Shown piece by piece: positions 1 to 9,800 of a stretch of DNA of 26,851 bases (position 1 is the stretch's first letter; each line of letters begins with the position of its first letter). The position numbers and the translations under genes are program-made. The DNA comes from a virus. Under the pieces are notes generated by a model. That model was not told where the DNA came from and made no database searches. It saw only the letters and a list, made by a program, of their open reading frames with translations. The DNA lies in the IMG/VR virus record IMGVR_UViG_3300020456_000270, positions 1 through 26,851 of that record; one strand, written 5' to 3'.

Positions 1-1827
1 CCAGGAATAAATAAAGAAACAACAGATTATACAGACGAAGGTGGCTGGACTGATGGTAATCTTGTTCGTTTCCAATCTGGTCTTCCTCAAAAAATAGGTG
101 GTTGGGAAAAGTATTCTGATAATACTTTTGTAGGTAGTTGCCGAACATTATTTGAATGGTCTGATTTTGACGGCAATCAATATTTAGGTGTAGGCACTAA
201 CCGTAAATTTTATGTTTTAAACGATGGTATTTATTATGACATTACACCATTAAGAGCTACACAAACTGTAAACAATCCTATGACAACAAATGGCACAACT
301 TCTGTGCGGTTTACTGTCACATCTCATGGTTGTGCAACTGGTGATTTTGTTACTATATCTGGCCTTGGAGCACCAGTTAATGGTATTCCAATTGCAGAAA
401 TTAATAAAAATCATACGGTAGCTGTTGTAGATGCTGATAATTTTGATATAACAGTAGATACGACTGCTTCTGGTTCGACTTCCAATACTGGAGGCTCTCT
501 AACATTTAAATTTGAAATTCCAACTGGAGAAGACCAGCAATCCTTATTAGGTGGTTGGGGTGCTAGTAGTTGGAACTCAGGCTCTTGGGGGTATGGTACT
601 CCTACAGAATTTAGATTATGGAATCAGGATAACTACGGTGAAGACCTTATTATTAATTATCGGGGTGGAGCTATTTACAAATGGGATGAGTCTGGAGGGA
701 CGGCTTCCCGTGCCACCAACATTACGGCTGATGCAGGTGCCAACCTTGCACCAACTAAAGCCAATCAAGTTATCGTATCTGAAAGAGATGGACATGTTAT
801 AGCACTTGGTGTTGATCCAATATCTGGAGCGTCAAGAACTGGAACAATAGACCCTATGATAATAGCAATATCTAACCAAGATAGTGCTGTTGATTGGGAA
901 ATAAGAACAGACGGCACCTCAACTGCCGATCAAATAGAATTAAACTTAGGCTCAGAAATTATTGGTGGTCTACAAACAAGACAAGAAATATTAGTATGGA
1001 CCGACATCGCATTGTTTTCATTGCGATTCGTAGGCGGACCCCTTCCCTTTACCACTTCTCTCCTCGCTAGGGGTCCGTCGATTTTAGGACCTAATGCTGC
1101 TGTCAATGGTGCTGACGCAACATTTTGGATGGATAAATCTAACTTCTATGTATATACAGGTTCTATTCAAGCGTTACCTTGCACTGTTAAAGAATATGTG
1201 TTTGGCGATCTTAACTACGATGAACGATATAAAATATTTGGTTTTTCAAATCAGACATTTGACGAAGTAGGTTGGTTTTATCCTTCCGCTGGTTCAGCTG
1301 AAATAGATAGATATGTAACATATAATTATGTTCAACAAACATGGTCTATAGGTAAGTTAGAAAGAACAGCTTGGATTGATTACGGTATCTATCAAAAACC
1401 AAGAGCTGCAAAAGGTTCATCAACTGGATATGTGTATGCTCATGAAACTGGTTATGATGATGACGGTTCTCCAATGGATGGTGTGTTTGTACAATCTGGA
1501 GATATAGACTTACAAGATGGTGAACAATTTGCCTTTGTTAGTAGAGTTATACCAGACTTTAAATTTATTGGAGTAGACGGAGCAGGTGCACAAACTGTTG
1601 ATTTACTTGTACGAATGCGTGATGCACCAGGTGGAAATCTTGTTACCGATGCAAATGTTGCAGTTGACTCAGAAACACAAGTTAAGAATATTAGAGGGCG
1701 TGGTAGACAATTTGCTTTAAAAGTATCAAGTCACAATGATAGTTCACAAAATACAGCAAACAGATTAGGTGTAGGATGGCGATTAGGTTCTACACGATTA
1801 GATGTTAAACCAGATGGGAGACAATAA
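1..1827 (+). CDS. Tail/hub structural protein, 5' end cut by window edge
   Basis: The frame is open from base 1, so the gene starts outside the window; the first internal ATG (280) is not the likely start. The visible part is about 608 residues. It opens with PGINKETTDYTDEGGW and LVRFQSGLPQKIGGWEKY, a type of N-terminal region I associate with large beta-rich podovirus proteins from marine phages, possibly analogous to the P22 gp10-type hub (inference). Many short beta-strand/turn stretches rich in G, T, N and D and repeated W residues suggest a beta-propeller-like fold. There is no signal peptide or coiled coil in the visible part. The gene ends in a TAATG overlap with the next gene, so it belongs to the late structural operon. 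It could instead be a tail tubular or fiber-attachment protein. Confidence 0.7.
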   Translation, partial: PGINKETTDYTDEGGWTDGNLVRFQSGLPQKIGGWEKYSDNTFVGSCRTLFEWSDFDGNQYLGVGTNRKFYVLNDGIYYDITPLRATQTVNNPMTTNGTTSVRFTVTSHGCATGDFVTISGLGAPVNGIPIAEINKNHTVAVVDADNFDITVDTTASGSTSNTGGSLTFKFEIPTGEDQQSLLGGWGASSWNSGSWGYGTPTEFRLWNQDNYGEDLIINYRGGAIYKWDESGGTASRATNITADAGANLAPTKANQVIVSERDGHVIALGVDPISGASRTGTIDPMIIAISNQDSAVDWEIRTDGTSTADQIELNLGSEIIGGLQTRQEILVWTDIALFSLRFVGGPLPFTTSLLARGPSILGPNAAVNGADATFWMDKSNFYVYTGSIQALPCTVKEYVFGDLNYDERYKIFGFSNQTFDEVGWFYPSAGSAEIDRYVTYNYVQQTWSIGKLERTAWIDYGIYQKPRAAKGSSTGYVYAHETGYDDDGSPMDGVFVQSGDIDLQDGEQFAFVSRVIPDFKFIGVDGAGAQTVDLLVRMRDAPGGNLVTDANVAVDSETQVKNIRGRGRQFALKVSSHNDSSQNTANRLGVGWRLGSTRLDVKPDGRQ

Positions 1828-2150
1828 TGCCAAGATATGACATAAGACAGGCTTTCTCTTCTCTTCCTCGATTTAATAAAGATGATGTAGATGCCAATAC
1901 TTTGAATAGGTTAGTGAGAACAATTGAACAAAACCTTTTTCAATTGGACTTAAATGTAGTACCTTCCTACACAACAACGGAAAGAAATAGTAGAAAATTT
2001 AGTCCAGGTGGGTTAATATTCAATACAACGATCGAAGTACATCAAGCGTACGATGGCAATGCTTGGAGAAATTTGTATGAACCGGTGTTTTACCCGACAG
2101 GGGTAAGTGCCACTAGTTCATTAGGAACAGTAACAGTGGTGATAACATAA
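1827..2150 (+). CDS. Small structural protein of unknown role (107 aa)
   Basis: It starts at the ATG inside a TAATG overlap with the tail/hub gene and ends in another TAATG overlap, so translation is probably coupled on both sides. The N-terminal half is helical (residues 8-42, with NTLNRLVRTIEQNLFQLDL). The C-terminal half is a beta-type stretch containing NTTIEVHQAYDGNAWRNLY, of the sort seen at tips of phage fiber or baseplate proteins. No catalytic motif, signal peptide or membrane segment is visible. Its position between the tail hub and the internal virion proteins suggests a minor tail or connector component. The function is not recognised. Confidence 0.75.
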   Translation: MPRYDIRQAFSSLPRFNKDDVDANTLNRLVRTIEQNLFQLDLNVVPSYTTTERNSRKFSPGGLIFNTTIEVHQAYDGNAWRNLYEPVFYPTGVSATSSLGTVTVVIT

Positions 2151-3523
2151 TGCCTTTACCAGCAATCATAGCATCAGCAGGATTACCAGCATTAATAGGA
2201 GCAAGAGCAGTGGTTCCTCATGTTGCAAAAAGAGGGCTTCCAGCTTTATGGAGTAATGCTAAAAAAGTGTTTGGACCTTTTGGTGGAAGAGCAGGGGCAA
2301 GTAAAGCAGCATCAAAAGCTGGTCAATTTTCTGGTCTCAGCGGATTTATGGGAAAAGCACTTAGCCCATTAAAAAGTCCTTATGTTCATTCAGGTCTATT
2401 ATTAGCTCCAACATTAGCTGACCCTAAAAGTGGTCTTCGTAAAGATTTTCAAAAAGGTAATTACGGAAGAGCACTAGGAACAATAGCGGGAACAACTTTA
2501 GGTGGTGGATTGCTTGGAAAATTAGGAGGAAAATTAGGAAGTAAATTATTTCCAAGATTAGGTATAGGAGGATTAGCAGGTGGTACTTTAGGTCTTTTAG
2601 GAGGAGGAATAGCAGGTGGTATTGGTGGTTATAATGCAGGAAATATTATGGATGCATTAACTGGCTCTGGTCAAGCACAAGCTATGCCTAGTCTACAAAA
2701 CATAGGACAAGGTATAACTTCTTTAGCTGGAAATTCAGAAAATTTACAAAATACATTATCAAATGTAGCAGGAATGTATGCTCAAGGTAAATTAATGGAT
2801 GCACTAGGTTTCCCTCAAGCTGATCAATATACAGATATGCAATTAAAAAATTACTTAGGTTCTGAGCTACTTGGTAGTGGTTTTGAACAAATTCCTAATA
2901 TTGGTTTATCAAGTGGTATGGGAAGTATTGGTCAATTTGATCAAACATCAAACACTTACGCTGATATAATTAACAATCCATATAAAGAACAAATAAAAAA
3001 TGATTCTGGTATGACAGAAATTAGTGATGAAGATATTATTAATTTTATAGCAAAATTAAATGATAGAGAATCTGATGTCTATGATGATGATGGTAAATTA
3101 AAACCAGAATCTATAAGAATGTTGATGTTAGTACAGGCATTACAACAGCCAACTAATTTACCAATTAGAAATGCACAAACAAATATACAAGCAAGAAACG
3201 CACAAGCGAGAATGGATATACAAAATCAATTAGGTGGAAAATTTAAAACAATTGATCCTAATCAATTATATCCTACTTACGCACAACCTAATGTTCCAAT
3301 TAATACACCTAGAATGGGTTATGCCGCTGGTGGTGTAGCTAATTTAATAAACGGTGGAGCAGCTAATGGTCCAGGAACAGGAACAAGTGATTCTATACCA
3401 GCCAGATTATCAGATGGTGAGTTTGTTATGACAGCTAAAGCTGTTAAAGGAGCAGGTAATGGAAGTAGAGCAGAAGGTGTAAGAAAAATGTATGAGTTAA
3501 TGAATAGTTTGGAGAATGCATAA
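2150..3523 (+). CDS. Gly/Ala-rich putative internal virion (ejection) protein, 457 aa
   Basis: Residues about 1-60 are basic and Ala-rich. Residues about 108-170 form a long Gly-rich hydrophobic stretch with GxxxG spacing (LGGGLLGKLGGKLGSKLF, GGGIAGGIGGYNAGNIM) that could insert into a membrane. The C-terminus (about 412-457) carries GTSDSIPARLSDGEFVMTAK followed by VRKMYELMNSLE, a tail motif seen in tape-measure and internal proteins of many marine phages. No enzyme motif is seen. Hydrophobic Gly-rich segments followed by helical regions fit a podovirus ejection protein that forms a channel during DNA entry; this is inference from composition and position. It overlaps both neighbours by a TAATG. 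Confidence 0.7.
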   Translation: MPLPAIIASAGLPALIGARAVVPHVAKRGLPALWSNAKKVFGPFGGRAGASKAASKAGQFSGLSGFMGKALSPLKSPYVHSGLLLAPTLADPKSGLRKDFQKGNYGRALGTIAGTTLGGGLLGKLGGKLGSKLFPRLGIGGLAGGTLGLLGGGIAGGIGGYNAGNIMDALTGSGQAQAMPSLQNIGQGITSLAGNSENLQNTLSNVAGMYAQGKLMDALGFPQADQYTDMQLKNYLGSELLGSGFEQIPNIGLSSGMGSIGQFDQTSNTYADIINNPYKEQIKNDSGMTEISDEDIINFIAKLNDRESDVYDDDGKLKPESIRMLMLVQALQQPTNLPIRNAQTNIQARNAQARMDIQNQLGGKFKTIDPNQLYPTYAQPNVPINTPRMGYAAGGVANLINGGAANGPGTGTSDSIPARLSDGEFVMTAKAVKGAGNGSRAEGVRKMYELMNSLENA

Positions 3524-4767
3524 TGGTTGATGAAACATCTACAACGGGATTACCTCTCGCAACAGATTATATACCTCAAGGTGAGGTTGCATATCAAATG
3601 GCTGACCCTTATATAAGGGCTCTTCAAGAATTTTTATTTAATCAAGCCTATGCTGTTTCTTCTAATCCCCCTCCAATTGAAGCACTTACAACTCAAATTG
3701 CTCCATTTAACCCTTTAGAGCAAAGAGCTTTAGATTTAACCTCAGTAGGAGTAGGTTCTTATTTACCTTACTTTAATAGGGGAGTAGAATTAGCTGAAGG
3801 TGCCCTTCCTTTTATTGGAGAAGGTGCTGCTGTAATGAGAGATGCTTATCCTCTTTATAGCGAAGCAGTTAGAGGGCAAAGAGACGCTGCTAATTTAGCA
3901 AGAAGTGGATTACAACCAACTGAAAGAGGAATTTACGAAGCAATTAATATGCTTAACGCTGGGCTTGGTTCTTTTGATCAAAGAGCAGCTAACTATTATA
4001 TGAATCCATATGTTAATGCTGTTTTAGAAAATCAACTTGAAGATATAGATGAGTTTTATAATCAAAAAATAACAGACTTAAATACTCAAGTTGCCGGTTC
4101 TGGTTTAAGAGGTTCTGCACGAGCAGGTTTATTAGGTTTACAACTACAAAAACAACAACAAGAAGCAAGACAAGATGCTCTTGAAAGAGGATTAGGTACA
4201 GCATTTAATCAAGCACAAAATCAATTTAACTTAGAACAACAAGCATTAAGAACAGGTGCCCCAACTATGGCTAATTTAGGTCAAGCCTTTGGACAAACAA
4301 GAAGTGGTTTAGCGGCCCTTCTTTCCAATCTTTCTACTGGAATAGGTGGAATGGGAGGTAGTTTTGCTCAACTTGGACAAGGATTAGGAAACTTTGCCCC
4401 AGTTATGTCAGGACTTGGAAATACATTTAATCAATATGGTAATAATTTACAAGGATTACAATTTAATGACATTAATGCTTTAACTTCTGCTGGACAAAGA
4501 GCAAGAGCTTTTGAACAAGCTGTTTATGATACGCAAAGAGCTAACGCTATGAGCATATATATGGACCCATTAAATAGAACTGCGTATCAACAAGGGTTCT
4601 TAGGAATGTCTCCTAATACAATGAGTTATGGTATGATGCAACAACCAGCTCCAAGCCCAATGCAACAAACATTTGGTAATCCATCTTTTACTTCTCAATT
4701 CCCCACAGGAGTAGCTGGTCCTGGAGGAGGATTTTTTAACACAGCTTTTGATTATTTAGGATTCTAA
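3523..4767 (+). CDS. Gln/Ala-rich helical putative internal virion protein, 414 aa
   Basis: It starts at an ATG overlapping the previous stop, with GGAG nine bases upstream. Residues about 130-250 are predicted helical and Q/A/N-rich (LEDIDEFYNQKITDLNTQ, LLGLQLQKQQQEARQDALE), consistent with a coiled coil. The middle has Gly-rich repeats (AQLGQGLGNFAPVMSGLG), and the C-terminus is Met/Gln/Pro-rich and low in order. The segment GSGLRGSARAGLLGLQ is typical of a family I associate with marine podoviruses near ejection proteins. There is no signal peptide and no enzyme motif. Position in the virion operon supports an internal core protein (inference); a head-tail adaptor is less likely. Confidence 0.65.
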   Translation: MVDETSTTGLPLATDYIPQGEVAYQMADPYIRALQEFLFNQAYAVSSNPPPIEALTTQIAPFNPLEQRALDLTSVGVGSYLPYFNRGVELAEGALPFIGEGAAVMRDAYPLYSEAVRGQRDAANLARSGLQPTERGIYEAINMLNAGLGSFDQRAANYYMNPYVNAVLENQLEDIDEFYNQKITDLNTQVAGSGLRGSARAGLLGLQLQKQQQEARQDALERGLGTAFNQAQNQFNLEQQALRTGAPTMANLGQAFGQTRSGLAALLSNLSTGIGGMGGSFAQLGQGLGNFAPVMSGLGNTFNQYGNNLQGLQFNDINALTSAGQRARAFEQAVYDTQRANAMSIYMDPLNRTAYQQGFLGMSPNTMSYGMMQQPAPSPMQQTFGNPSFTSQFPTGVAGPGGGFFNTAFDYLGF

Positions 4768-4769
4768 CC

Positions 4770-6893
4770 ATGAATAACCCACCAATCATAAAGCCAAAAA
4801 TATTAAATATGGCAACTAAATTTGCTAAAAGTCCTGCTGGAAGAGTAGTAGGTCTTTCCCCAATGGGAAGAGCAGCAATGGGTATTTTAGGTTTAGGAGC
4901 GGTTGGGCCATCAGTTATTAACGCTATGGATAATGCTGAAAAGCGTTCTGCAAATTTACCAAAAGATGTTGTTCTTGCAGGTGGTGGAACTGATGCTATC
5001 ATTCCAGATTCTCAACCTTTAGAAATACAAGATAGATTAAATAATCTTACAAAAAGTATAACTGCATTATCCGGACAAGAAAAAAAGAAAAAACCAAAAG
5101 AAGTAAAAAAAGATGAATTAGCAGAATTTGATGATGCTAAAGATTTTAAAAAATGGATAAAAAAGAATACAGAAACAGACGATGATGGAAATGTATCTTT
5201 TATTCAACCTATAACAAAAGAAAAAATTGGTATTGAAAGTAATCCTGAGAGCAATGTTTTGTTATATGAAGTATTTAAAGAACAAACGGGTAGAACTGGT
5301 GAAGCGGCTGAAGTTATAAAAAATATGGATATTGCTGAATTACAAGCAGACCCAACTCCACCAATAAATTCTAAGGCTTCTTTATTACAAGATATACAAT
5401 TATTAAGAGGACAAGATTTACCGGCTAAAGAAGCAACTGGTTTTCAAAAATTAGCAAAATTAGGTGGACAAGCTGTTGGTGCAGTAGGTGGGATAGGAAT
5501 GACTTTAGCTACAAAAAATCCAAGATATTTATTACCACTTGCAGGTGGCGGTGGATATGCGGGTGGTAAAATTTCAGAAGGTACTTTTGGTTATGGTGAA
5601 GATGCTGTTGAAAGTTCTCAAACACCAAGAGCAGAGCAATACGCAGAAGCACAAGCTAGAATGTTACCTATAGATTATAATGACCCAGGTAAAACAATGT
5701 CTAATTATCAAAATGCTAAAATTTTAGCAGAAATGCAATACGAAGATCAGCAAGCTGCTAATTCACAAAGAATGGCGTTTAGAAAGCCTGGTGAAGAATG
5801 GCAAATGACTCCTACAGCTATAACTCCATTAGAAGCTAGACAATTAGAAAGTCTTGGTTATGAATTTGGTCCAGCAAACTTAAATGATGAAGAGTTTATG
5901 AGAGAAGCAATGTTAGCTGGAAGAATACCAGCAGGGCCAACCGCATTAGAAATAGAAAAAGCTCAATTAGATAATGCGTTAACTCTTTCTAAAATAGAAA
6001 AAAATTACGCTGATATGCAGGCAGAAGGTGGTGCGTCTCCACTTATGCATAAAAAAGCATATGGAATAAAACTTCCTGGCATGTATTCTAGAAATTCTAA
6101 TGAAGGATTAGAATACAAAGTAAGGTTACTTGAGGATGATCAAGGAAACACAAGACTTACTGCTGATTTAGATTTAGCACCAGTTATGGCTGAGATTTAT
6201 AGAGCTGAAAGATACACTGAAGAAACACAAGGCGAAATTGAAGAGATAAGAAATTTATTAGGACCTGATACAATAGGTTTAGCTCAAAGAGTAAATGATG
6301 TTATTAGAGGTATAAATGCATTATCCGGAACATCAAGAGGATTAGATGTAGAAATAGAATTTGAAACAATGATAGATGATGATGAAACTTCTCCAACTTA
6401 TGGTCAAGTTATTGATGTAACTGATGAATTTGGGCAACCAGTATTAACTGAAAAATCACAAAAAGTAGCATCAGAAGTTATGAGTAGATGGGCAAAAAGA
6501 TTTACTGCACAAAACATTACAACATTATTAGGTGAATCTAATAGAACAATATCTGACGCTGATAGAAAAAGAGCCGATGATATTGTTAATGTTTTAAGTA
6601 CTACTACAGATATGACATCTGCTTGGATAGCGTTAGATGAACTACTTCATATATTTGAAAAACCATCTCAAAACGCTAATACAGCTTTACAAGCTCTTTA
6701 TGCACAAGCTGAACAAAGTGGATATATGGATGAGGTTTTAGAAATAGAAAAAGGGCTTTCTGATGAAATAAAAAGAGGTGGGACAAGACTTTCAATTCCT
6801 CAATCTAGTAGATTTAAATTTGAAGCTGTAAGTGCTTCTGATATTCCAAAAGATGCAGTTATAAGAACAATTAATGTAGCTGGAGGCTCTTAA
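4770..6893 (+). CDS. Large putative internal virion protein, 707 aa
   Basis: The ATG lies two bases after the previous stop, with an AGGA-type ribosome site. A short hydrophobic N-terminal segment (about 27-52, MGRAAMGILGLGAVGPSVI) and a second Gly-rich one (about 235-275, GGYAGGKISEGTFGYG) flank a Lys-rich charged linker (about 105-130). The C-terminal half is helical and contains LLGESNRTISDADRKRADDI (about residues 590-609), a stretch I recognise as recurrent in marine-phage virion proteins of unknown function. No lytic transglycosylase or peptidase motif is obvious. It ends in a TAATG overlap with the 1357-aa gene. Size, position and amphipathic regions fit an ejection protein. Confidence 0.65.
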   Translation: MNNPPIIKPKILNMATKFAKSPAGRVVGLSPMGRAAMGILGLGAVGPSVINAMDNAEKRSANLPKDVVLAGGGTDAIIPDSQPLEIQDRLNNLTKSITALSGQEKKKKPKEVKKDELAEFDDAKDFKKWIKKNTETDDDGNVSFIQPITKEKIGIESNPESNVLLYEVFKEQTGRTGEAAEVIKNMDIAELQADPTPPINSKASLLQDIQLLRGQDLPAKEATGFQKLAKLGGQAVGAVGGIGMTLATKNPRYLLPLAGGGGYAGGKISEGTFGYGEDAVESSQTPRAEQYAEAQARMLPIDYNDPGKTMSNYQNAKILAEMQYEDQQAANSQRMAFRKPGEEWQMTPTAITPLEARQLESLGYEFGPANLNDEEFMREAMLAGRIPAGPTALEIEKAQLDNALTLSKIEKNYADMQAEGGASPLMHKKAYGIKLPGMYSRNSNEGLEYKVRLLEDDQGNTRLTADLDLAPVMAEIYRAERYTEETQGEIEEIRNLLGPDTIGLAQRVNDVIRGINALSGTSRGLDVEIEFETMIDDDETSPTYGQVIDVTDEFGQPVLTEKSQKVASEVMSRWAKRFTAQNITTLLGESNRTISDADRKRADDIVNVLSTTTDMTSAWIALDELLHIFEKPSQNANTALQALYAQAEQSGYMDEVLEIEKGLSDEIKRGGTRLSIPQSSRFKFEAVSASDIPKDAVIRTINVAGGS

Positions 6894-9800
6894 TGGCTGT
6901 TGAAAAATATTATAAAGATTCAAATGGTGAATATATAAAAGTTATTCAAGAATCAGAAAATTTAACTCAAACAGAAGAAGCTAAACTTCGCAATCAATTA
7001 CAAGGAAAAAAACCTAGCATTAGAAAACAAACTTCTGATTTAAAAACTAACGCCGGTAGAAAAATATATAAAGACCCAAAAACTGGAGAAAATTATTCTG
7101 AAAAATCCACAACTTTTCAAACTGAAGATGGTAAGTGGATTACTATGCCAACAGTAAATACTGAAGGTGGTCAATTTGATGTAAGTTTTTTAGAAGATTT
7201 TGTAAAAAGAAACGGAGCTAAAGACCCATTAACAGGAAGAGATATTCCTTTATTTGAATCAGAAGAAGAAGCTGTTAATTATGCAAAAGAAAGAAGTAAT
7301 TCTTTAACACCTCAAAGAAGAATATCAAACAAACTTTATGACAGCAGAGGTCGCTTTAGAGGAGCTGATTATAAGACTGGTGTTAACAATGATATTTTTA
7401 GAATGGGTTTTTCTGGAACAAATAACTTTAAAGAAAAAGTTAATTTTTTAGATAAAGAAGTTGGAAAAAATGGATATATCGTTGATAAGATGGGTAACTT
7501 TCTTTTAACACAAGAAGGCAGAAGTAAAATTGGTCAAGAAGGTTCTAATCTTCTTGCAATAGATGCCGAAAGATTTGAGTCAGAAGATTTTTCTGATTTC
7601 TTTGGAGAGTTTGGAGAAGTTTTAGCTGCATCAGTAGTTGGTGAAGTAGCAGCGGATGCTGGCTTTAGAAAGGTAGCTACATCTAATAGCCCCATAGGAA
7701 GATTACTCAGAAAAGGTCATTTAGGAAAAGCAAATAAATTAGCAAGTATTTTAGGGAAAACAATGAATATTGTAAGACCTACAACAAGAATAGCTGCTAA
7801 TGCCGCAGGTGCTGCTGGCGGAGCATATGTTGGTAATGTTTTAGCTGAAGCAGAACAATTACGCAAAGGTATTAGTGAAGAGTCATGGAAAGATATTCAA
7901 GCAAGAGGTATAACGGAAGCAAAATTAGCTGGAGGTTTTGCAGTGTTAGGACAATTAGCAGGTAAAGGTATACAAACGGCTATAAAAACAAAGGGTGCTA
8001 CAAAATTTACAAAAGAAGTTTATGGAGAACAGGCGTATAAAAATTGGCAAGAAACAGGAATTTTAAAAGCTGACGAAAACAGTATTATGGATAGAGTACA
8101 AAGAGGTTATCTTGTTGATATATTTAATGAAATGGAATCTCCTGTAAGAGGAAGAATTATGGCGGCTATAGATGCTATAGGAAAAGGTAATCTTACAAGA
8201 GATAAAGTAAATGCACGAGTTGCACTTAAAGAACTTAAAGAACAATTTCCGTCTGAATTAAAAAATTTTACAGATAAAGAATTAATTGAAACACTTCAAA
8301 TGCACCTTAATGGAGAAGGAAAACTTTTACAAAAGGCATTAAAAACACATAGAGCAAATCTTGGAGCTGCTGCGGCTGATGGTTTAGGAGCTTTATTAAG
8401 GTTATCGCAAAAAGGTGAAATCCCAATAAATGATATAGCAGATATGTATGACACTATTAATCAAGCTGTTGCTTTAAGTAGTGTGGAAGCAATGAAAACA
8501 GCAGAGGTGCTAGGTAGAAAAGGTCTTCAAAATGTTGATGAATTATTTGTTGGTTTAGATGAGGCTTTAGATACCATGGGTGCTAGAATTAACGATATAA
8601 AAGGAAGTTCTAGTGCCATAACTAATAATTCAATGAATTATTTACAAGGTTTAAAAGGAAATAAAAATGTAGAAGATTTAAGATTTTTAATTGGTGATAA
8701 TGGAGATGTTCTTTTAGTAACTACTGGTGGTTCTCAAAACTTTATTGGAACTCAAAGAATTTCTCAAGAACTAGCAAAAGTAAAAGGTTCTTTTAAAGAT
8801 GTAATAATTGAAGAAGGAGGCCCTTTAGCAAAAATTTGGGATAATATTGATCCTGAAACTGGACAAGTTATTAAACCATTATACATATCTCCAGCAGAAT
8901 CTAATTTACTTATTCAGCAAATGAGAAAAATTTCTTTAGATGGGGTACAAGGTTCTAAATTTGATACACGAAAATTGTGGGACGCTGCTATTGAAGATAA
9001 TGATATTGCAACAGCTGCATTAGATAACGCAATAAATCAAGCAAGAGCCGGAAAAATAAAAGCGAAACCTGGAGCTGATAAAAATCTTATTAGTAAGGGT
9101 TTATCTCAAATGGATGAATATAATGCTGCTATTAAAGACATAACGATTGACAGCAAAAATCAAATGAAAATATTTGAAGAGTATGGTTTAGGAGAATTAG
9201 CAATAAGGGTTGCTGACGGAGAGGTAAATTATAATAACTTAATAGATGTTTTATTAGACCCAAACAATCCAGAAAGTTTAGAATCTTTTATGAAGTTTTT
9301 TACTGAAACTATTAAAAAACAAAGAAAATCTATTTATCAACCAAGCAAACAAATGCCTGATGAATATCTTGATATTGCCCTTGATGATGCAGGTCAACCA
9401 ATTAGAACTGTAACAGGTGCTCAAAAAACTGCTTACGATGCAATACAAAGTGGTCCAATGGATAGTGATGTTGCTGAAGCAGTGTTTAAACCTGGATCAA
9501 GACCAGCTGATAAATTAGCACAACAAGATAAAATTAATTTTGTTGATAGTAATATGTCTATTGATGAAATAGAAAATTTTGTAAGAGATGAACTTAAAAG
9601 AGCTACGCTTAGAAGAATGATTAATGAAGAAGGACAATTAAGTTTAAGAAATATTAGAAAAGTTATTGATGAATTAGGAGTTGATGATGTAGGAAAACCT
9701 GGAGCCAAAAGTTCTCTTGTAACTATATTTGGTGAAAAAACAGCAAAAGAATTATTAGATTTTTCTAATAAACTTGACAATGTTGTATCAGGTATTGATG

